The position numbers were made by a program, and so were the translations under genes. From Streptomyces oceani (GTDB lineage: Bacteria; Actinomycetota; Actinomycetes; Streptomycetales; Streptomycetaceae), in assembly GCF_001751245.1 (NCBI RefSeq), contig NZ_LJGU01000131.1:1-57896 (forward strand): 57,896 nucleotides of DNA, in the 5' to 3' direction. This document shows positions 54,238 through 57,896 of this stretch, piece after piece (the stretch's first letter is position 1; each line of letters begins with the position of its first letter). The notes beneath the pieces are model-generated. The model saw only the letters and a program-made list of their open reading frames with translations. It ran no database searches and had not been told where the DNA came from.

Positions 54238-55479
54238 TCAGCCCAGCTCGGACCGCAGGTAGTCGCGCCAGCGCGCGGTGAACTCCGCCCGGTCCAGCCC
54301 CAGTACGTCCCCCAGTGCCGCTTCCACGGCCGCCCGCTGGTCGTCGGACTTCCCGCCAACCTTCCGGTAGAACTCCATCAGCCGTTCCTCGCCCCATTCC
54401 TCGGCGATCATCCGGCAGGCGAGCCAGCTGCCCTCGTAGGCCATGCCCAGCGTTTCCGCGCCCGCGTCGTAGGCGAACTGCCTGTCCGAGGGCAGTCGTT
54501 CCGGCACCCTGCCGTCTCGCACCGCGCTGGTCAGCTTCGGCGCGGCCGTACGCGGTGACCGACCGCTCCCCAGATAGCCGAACCAGTCGCCCAATCCCTC
54601 CGAGAGCCACATCGGGGTGGCGTCCGAGGTGTGCTTCCGGGTGGCGACATGCGTAGTCTCGTGTGTCATCACCACCTGCTGCCCGGTGTCGCTCAACTCG
54701 CCGTACGCCTCGGGGTTGACGACGATACGGTCCGCGGGCCGCCCGCCCTTGCCCTTGCCCTTGCCCAAGGTCAGCGCCGCGATGCCCTCGTAGCTCTCCG
54801 CGGAGGTGCCGAGCCGCTGGCCCACGCCGTACAGGGTGCCCGGCACCTCGACCACCACGCTCCGCGCCCAGCCCCGTGGCCACCGCTCGGCGACCACGGG
54901 AACCGCCACGTCCGCGGCGGCGCCGACGCGCCGCAGCATCCGCGCCGTGACCACGTTGGCCGCGTCACCGTCGTCCGCGCTCAGCACCAGGCCGTGACTG
55001 CCCTGGTGGACCGACATCCGTCCCTGCTCCCACAGTTGCCGCGGACTGCCGGGCCGCTCCGTGACGAGATACCAGTCACCGTCCCGGTGCGTGAACACCA
55101 GCTCCTCGGTGGCGGTGACCGGTTCCGGGTCGAAGCCGCGCAGCTGGTAACGCAACCGCACCTGGGTGTAGGCGAGTCCGTCCTCCCGCAGCTCGAGGTC
55201 GGTGACGTGGTACGACCAGTGCGCCAGCGGCAGCCGGCGGAGGTTCTGGAACACCTCGCGCTGGTGGTCGCGTTGCTGCCCCGAGCCGGGGTCGACGACC
55301 GCGAGGTAACCGTGCAGGTCGTTGTTCCGCACGGCCACCGCCCGCCGGTCGAGCACTTCTCCGACCCGCTCGCGCGCCCTCTCGTTCCCATCCTCGGAGT
55401 CGCCACAGCCGCCGGCCAGCAGCACGATCAGCAGTGCCCCGACACACCACCGGAGATACCCGAACCGTTGAAGCCCCAC
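54238..55479 (-). CDS. Lipoprotein with HExxH metalloprotease motif
   Basis: The product is 413 residues. The N-terminus has a short basic part, a hydrophobic stretch and a lipobox-like LLAGGC with lipidation Cys25. The middle (about 30-150) is a beta-rich NTF2-like domain. The C-terminal domain (about 235-413) holds VVMTHETTHVATR near residue 270, a HExxH-type zinc motif, followed by PMWLSEGLGDWFGYLG with the third ligand Glu. These features fit a gluzincin-type membrane-anchored peptidase. The GTG start at 55479 lacks a strong ribosome-binding site. It lies 50 bases after the NlpC/P60 gene stop on the same strand. Confidence 0.85.
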   Translation of the reverse strand: MGLQRFGYLRWCVGALLIVLLAGGCGDSEDGNERARERVGEVLDRRAVAVRNNDLHGYLAVVDPGSGQQRDHQREVFQNLRRLPLAHWSYHVTDLELREDGLAYTQVRLRYQLRGFDPEPVTATEELVFTHRDGDWYLVTERPGSPRQLWEQGRMSVHQGSHGLVLSADDGDAANVVTARMLRRVGAAADVAVPVVAERWPRGWARSVVVEVPGTLYGVGQRLGTSAESYEGIAALTLGKGKGKGGRPADRIVVNPEAYGELSDTGQQVVMTHETTHVATRKHTSDATPMWLSEGLGDWFGYLGSGRSPRTAAPKLTSAVRDGRVPERLPSDRQFAYDAGAETLGMAYEGSWLACRMIAEEWGEERLMEFYRKVGGKSDDQRAAVEAALGDVLGLDRAEFTARWRDYLRSELG

Positions 55480-55529
55480 GGCATGGATCGTACGTGCCGG
55501 GGCGCGGCCACGTGTCCCTCGCGGAACGG

Positions 55530-56558
55530 TCAGCCGACCCGCACGCCGAACTGGTACGGCATGTTGTCCATGGACTCGAAGCGGACGCTGGCGCCCGGCT
55601 TGGGCGCGTGCACCATCTGGCCGTTCCCGGCGTACAGACCGACATGGTGCAGATCGCTGTAGAAGAACACCAGGTCACCGGGCTTGAGCTCGTCCCGGCT
55701 GATCTGGGTGCCGGCGGAGGACTGGGCCTGGGAGGTGCGCGGCAGGCTGACTCCAGCCTGGCTGTACGCCCAGGAGGTGAGCCCGGAGCAGTCGAAGGAA
55801 CTGGGTCCGGTGGCACCCCACACGTACGGCGATCCGAGCTTCCCTTTCGCCGCCGCGAGCGCGGCGCCAGCTCGGCCGGAGGCGGGCGGCGCGTCGCCGG
55901 CACGCTCGCCGGAGTCCTGGTTGGCGCTCTCCTCCTTCTCCGCCAGCTCGGCGCGCTCCTTCTCGCTCAGCGTGTTGAGCAGTTCGCGCGCCTCGGAGAG
56001 CTTGCCCTGGATCTTCTTTTTCTTCTCTCCCAGCGACTTGCGGGTCTCGGAGAGGTCGGAGAGCTTGCCCTTCGCCTCCGTCCGCTGCTGGGAGAGGCTG
56101 CGCTGCTTGCTCTGGATCTTCTCGAGCGCGGCCGTCTGTTTGGCGCTGAGCTGGTCCAGCGTGGCCGCCTTGTCGAGGTAGCCGTCCGGGTCCGAGGAGA
56201 GGAACAGCTTCACCGAGGGGTCGACGCCGCCGTTGCGGTACTGCGCCGTGGCCATCGTGCCGAGGCCGTCCCGCAGGTCGTTCAGCTCGCCCTGGCCCCG
56301 GGCCACGCTGTCCTGGAGGTTGCCGACCTCCTTCTGCAGCTTGCTCTGCTTCGCCTTGGCGCCGTTGTACTTCTCCGTCGCCGCTTCGGCGTCCTCGTAG
56401 AGCTTGTCGACCTTCGACTTGACCTCCTCTTTCGAGGGGTCCGAGGGCTCGTCGGCCTGGGCGGCCTGGGTGGTCACGGCGACAGCGGCAGCCGCGGTGG
56501 CGGTGATCACGGAAACACGAGCCCGGCTCGGCTGCTTGGGACGACGGTGGGACGCCAC
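55530..56558 (-). CDS. Secreted NlpC/P60 peptidoglycan endopeptidase with coiled-coil domain
   Basis: This is a D,L-endopeptidase type wall hydrolase. The product is 342 residues: signal peptide (about 1-35, ending AQA), a long coiled coil (about 38-200, rich in KSKVDKLYEDAEAATEKY-type heptads), then the NlpC/P60 domain (about 230-342). Catalytic Cys is in SSFDCSGLTSWAYSQAG, and the His in DLHHVGLYAGNGQMVHAP. The architecture matches mycobacterial RipC-like proteins. AAGGAG lies about 10 bases before the GTG start. Transcription probably starts about 125 bases upstream from a TTGATC-TAATCT promoter. Confidence 0.95.
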   Translation of the reverse strand: MASHRRPKQPSRARVSVITATAAAAVAVTTQAAQADEPSDPSKEEVKSKVDKLYEDAEAATEKYNGAKAKQSKLQKEVGNLQDSVARGQGELNDLRDGLGTMATAQYRNGGVDPSVKLFLSSDPDGYLDKAATLDQLSAKQTAALEKIQSKQRSLSQQRTEAKGKLSDLSETRKSLGEKKKKIQGKLSEARELLNTLSEKERAELAEKEESANQDSGERAGDAPPASGRAGAALAAAKGKLGSPYVWGATGPSSFDCSGLTSWAYSQAGVSLPRTSQAQSSAGTQISRDELKPGDLVFFYSDLHHVGLYAGNGQMVHAPKPGASVRFESMDNMPYQFGVRVG

Positions 56559-56693
56559 GATGGGCGAGCTCCTTCTTCCTCAGCCGCCTGCCGGTCGGTC
56601 AGTCCGGCTCCACGTCGGGCGGGACGCGGAACGAGGCGGTACCCCCACTGCCACTCCCGGTGAGTGACCAACGGCGCGAGGGTTCGACGCCAG

Positions 56694-56722
56694 AGATTAG
56701 CCAGCGGGTCCGACCGGATCAA
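56694..56722 (-). promoter_or_regulatory. Probable promoter of the NlpC/P60 gene
   Basis: The minus strand reads TTGATC, 17 bases, then TAATCT, a good housekeeping-type promoter. The leader to the GTG at 56558 is about 125 bases. An AT-rich stretch lies upstream (about 56720-56790). The surrounding 56559-56841 interval has no gene. Confidence 0.6.
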
Positions 56723-56841
56723 ATCCCTCAGACAAAAAACCTTCTCCGGAGACACATTCTTTACACACATCACACCCGCCGCTACGGCCACTTGACACTC
56801 CGTGGAAGTCGCGCGTCCGGCGGCAGCCAAGACCCGGGGCG

Positions 56842-57896
56842 TCAGGCCCGTTCGAGTCGGCGCAGCAGGAGTTTCGAGGCGACCGGTCGCGCTCCCGCGG
56901 CGGCGCAGCCGTCGGCCACCTCGCGGTCCGAGGACACCACCACCACCGCCCGTCCTGGCGGTTCGGCACGCACCAGCCGGCGGATCAACTCGTCCGCGGT
57001 CTCACCCGGCTTGCTGAAGAGCACGCGCACCCCGCGGGGAGGTGCCAGCAGCACCGGGGTGGAGAGTTCGGCCCCGTCGAAGACACAGGTCATCTCCGCT
57101 CCCGACTGGGCAGCCAGCACGGCGAGTCCGCCGAGGAGCCGCAGCCGCTGCTTCTCCAGCGGCAGCGTGGGATACCCGGCCTTGGTGACGTTGTAGCCGT
57201 CCACCACCAGGTGGGCCTGCGGCAGCGCCAGCAACTGGTCCAGCAACGCGGGGTCCTCCTCGGACAACGCACGCGCGGCGATGTCCTTCGGACCCATCCG
57301 GCCTGGTTCCACGGCGTCCACGGCGTCCGCCGGCCGGCTCTCCAACGGCGGCAACGCCAGCTCCCGGCGCAGGCCCTGAGCCGCGTCCAACACGCTGTCC
57401 AGCAGCAACCGCACCCGCATGTCCTCGACACTGCGCCCCTCGCGGGCCGCCCGCCGCCCGGACTCCAGGGCGGACTCCGCTTCCGCGAGACGCCCCTTCA
57501 GCCTGCGCACCTCGCCGTCCAGGGCCGCTTTCTCCGCCGCCTGCGCGGCCCGGGTGGACTCCAACTCGCCGCGCACCTTCCGCAGCTCCGCGGCGCCCCG
57601 CTTCACGTCGCTCTGCGCGGCGCGCAGTTTGCGATGCGCGCTCTCCGCGTCCTTACGGGCCGCCTCCAACTCCGTACGGGCACGGTCCGCCTCGGCCCGG
57701 GTGTCCGACCGGGCACGGGCCAACTCGGCACGGAGCCGGGCGATTTCCTCCTCCGCCTGCTCCCCCGCCCGCTCCGCCTGGGCGCGCTGTGCCTCCTCAC
57801 CGGCGGCGATGACCAGCTTCACCCAGCCGGGCGGGCGCAGGACGTACGCCACCGCCGCCACCTCGACCGGGTCGGCGGCGGCCGGCGGGTCCCTGC
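56842..57896 (-). CDS. NYN-domain (YacP-like) RNA-binding protein, 5' end missing
   Basis: About 350 codons are present; the reading frame is open to the right edge without a clear start, and homologues, as I recall, have about 100 further N-terminal residues. The visible part starts AAVAYVLRPPGWVKLV, followed by a long Ala/Arg/Glu coiled coil (about 30-135), and the NYN/PIN-like domain (about 225-350): LVVDGYNVTKAGYPTL near its start, TCVFDGAEL and the C-terminal VVVSSDREVADGCAAAGARPVASKLLL. The fold belongs to metal-dependent RNases of the YacP group. The acidic residues suggest nuclease activity. Confidence 0.9.
   Translation of the reverse strand, partial: RDPPAAADPVEVAAVAYVLRPPGWVKLVIAAGEEAQRAQAERAGEQAEEEIARLRAELARARSDTRAEADRARTELEAARKDAESAHRKLRAAQSDVKRGAAELRKVRGELESTRAAQAAEKAALDGEVRRLKGRLAEAESALESGRRAAREGRSVEDMRVRLLLDSVLDAAQGLRRELALPPLESRPADAVDAVEPGRMGPKDIAARALSEEDPALLDQLLALPQAHLVVDGYNVTKAGYPTLPLEKQRLRLLGGLAVLAAQSGAEMTCVFDGAELSTPVLLAPPRGVRVLFSKPGETADELIRRLVRAEPPGRAVVVVSSDREVADGCAAAGARPVASKLLLRRLERA

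Noticed and set aside
56660..56705. Possible c-di-AMP (ydaO) riboswitch before the NlpC/P60 gene
   Set aside because: The minus-strand GCTAATCTCTGGCG resembles the 3' end of the ydaO motif, but the 5' blocks are missing and the same bases make a good -35/-10 pair.

Overview
The window looks like a chromosomal segment of a Streptomyces or a very close relative. The evidence is uniformly very high GC, frequent GTG starts, short 4-base gene overlaps, promoters placed directly against start codons, and a gene order I recognise from Streptomyces chromosomes. I see no rRNA, tRNA, CRISPR array, insertion sequence, phage gene or plasmid gene. Nearly all of it is core genome. I recognise 52 protein-coding genes, including two cut by the window edges (ftsW at left, a NYN-domain gene at right) and two very short ones (a 19-residue trp leader peptide and a 38-residue membrane peptide).

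Layout. (1) 1-9355, minus strand: the division and cell wall cluster, transcribed rsmH-ftsL-ftsI-murE-murF-mraY-murD-ftsW. (2) 9656-15197, plus strand: beta-carbonic anhydrase, then a MoxR ATPase / DUF58 / transglutaminase operon. (3) 15482-22831: a DUF3040 membrane protein, a methyltransferase, a HEPN-domain protein, a TetR regulator with a likely operator in front of an FAD oxidoreductase, a protein with a Tyr/Pro/Gly-rich tail, and metF. (4) 22929-28939: thiamine genes, with thiE on one strand and a TPP-riboswitch-controlled thiO-thiS-thiG operon on the other; between them lie an Rv2175c-type DNA-binding protein and two oxidoreductases. (5) 29092-34297: a PASTA-domain Ser/Thr kinase, a secreted lytic transglycosylase, a YuiH-type molybdopterin oxidoreductase, and bacterioferritin plus its ferredoxin, each with iron-box-like operators. 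(6) 34485-41090: class II DAHP synthase, a FadD15-like acyl-CoA ligase, a phosphoesterase, an SRPBCC protein and a degenerate ArsA-like ATPase. (7) 41265-49168: a conserved protein next to glucokinase, an EEP-family hydrolase, small membrane proteins, an esterase, a PlsC acyltransferase and a two-component system. (8) 49226-57896: a fused anthranilate synthase behind a classical Trp attenuator, a divergent PimB-like / GT87 glycosyltransferase pair, a lipoprotein metalloprotease, an NlpC/P60 hydrolase and a NYN-domain protein.

How it fits together. Much of the window is about the cell envelope: peptidoglycan precursors and division, a kinase with peptidoglycan-sensing repeats, lipid acylation, mannosyl transfer and wall hydrolases. 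From memory, the same gene types occur in similar order in Mycobacterium tuberculosis between about Rv2154c and Rv2190c, so this appears to be an old actinobacterial envelope neighbourhood. The least understood part is the SRPBCC / ArsA-like pair, whose ATPase has an altered P-loop. Regulation can be read directly in several places: a Trp attenuator whose leader mRNA is probably leaderless, a TPP riboswitch, iron boxes placed for activation of bfr and repression of bfd, a TetR operator, and at least a dozen genes whose -10 box lies 6-8 bases before the start codon. All calls were made by reading the sequence; no database search was run.
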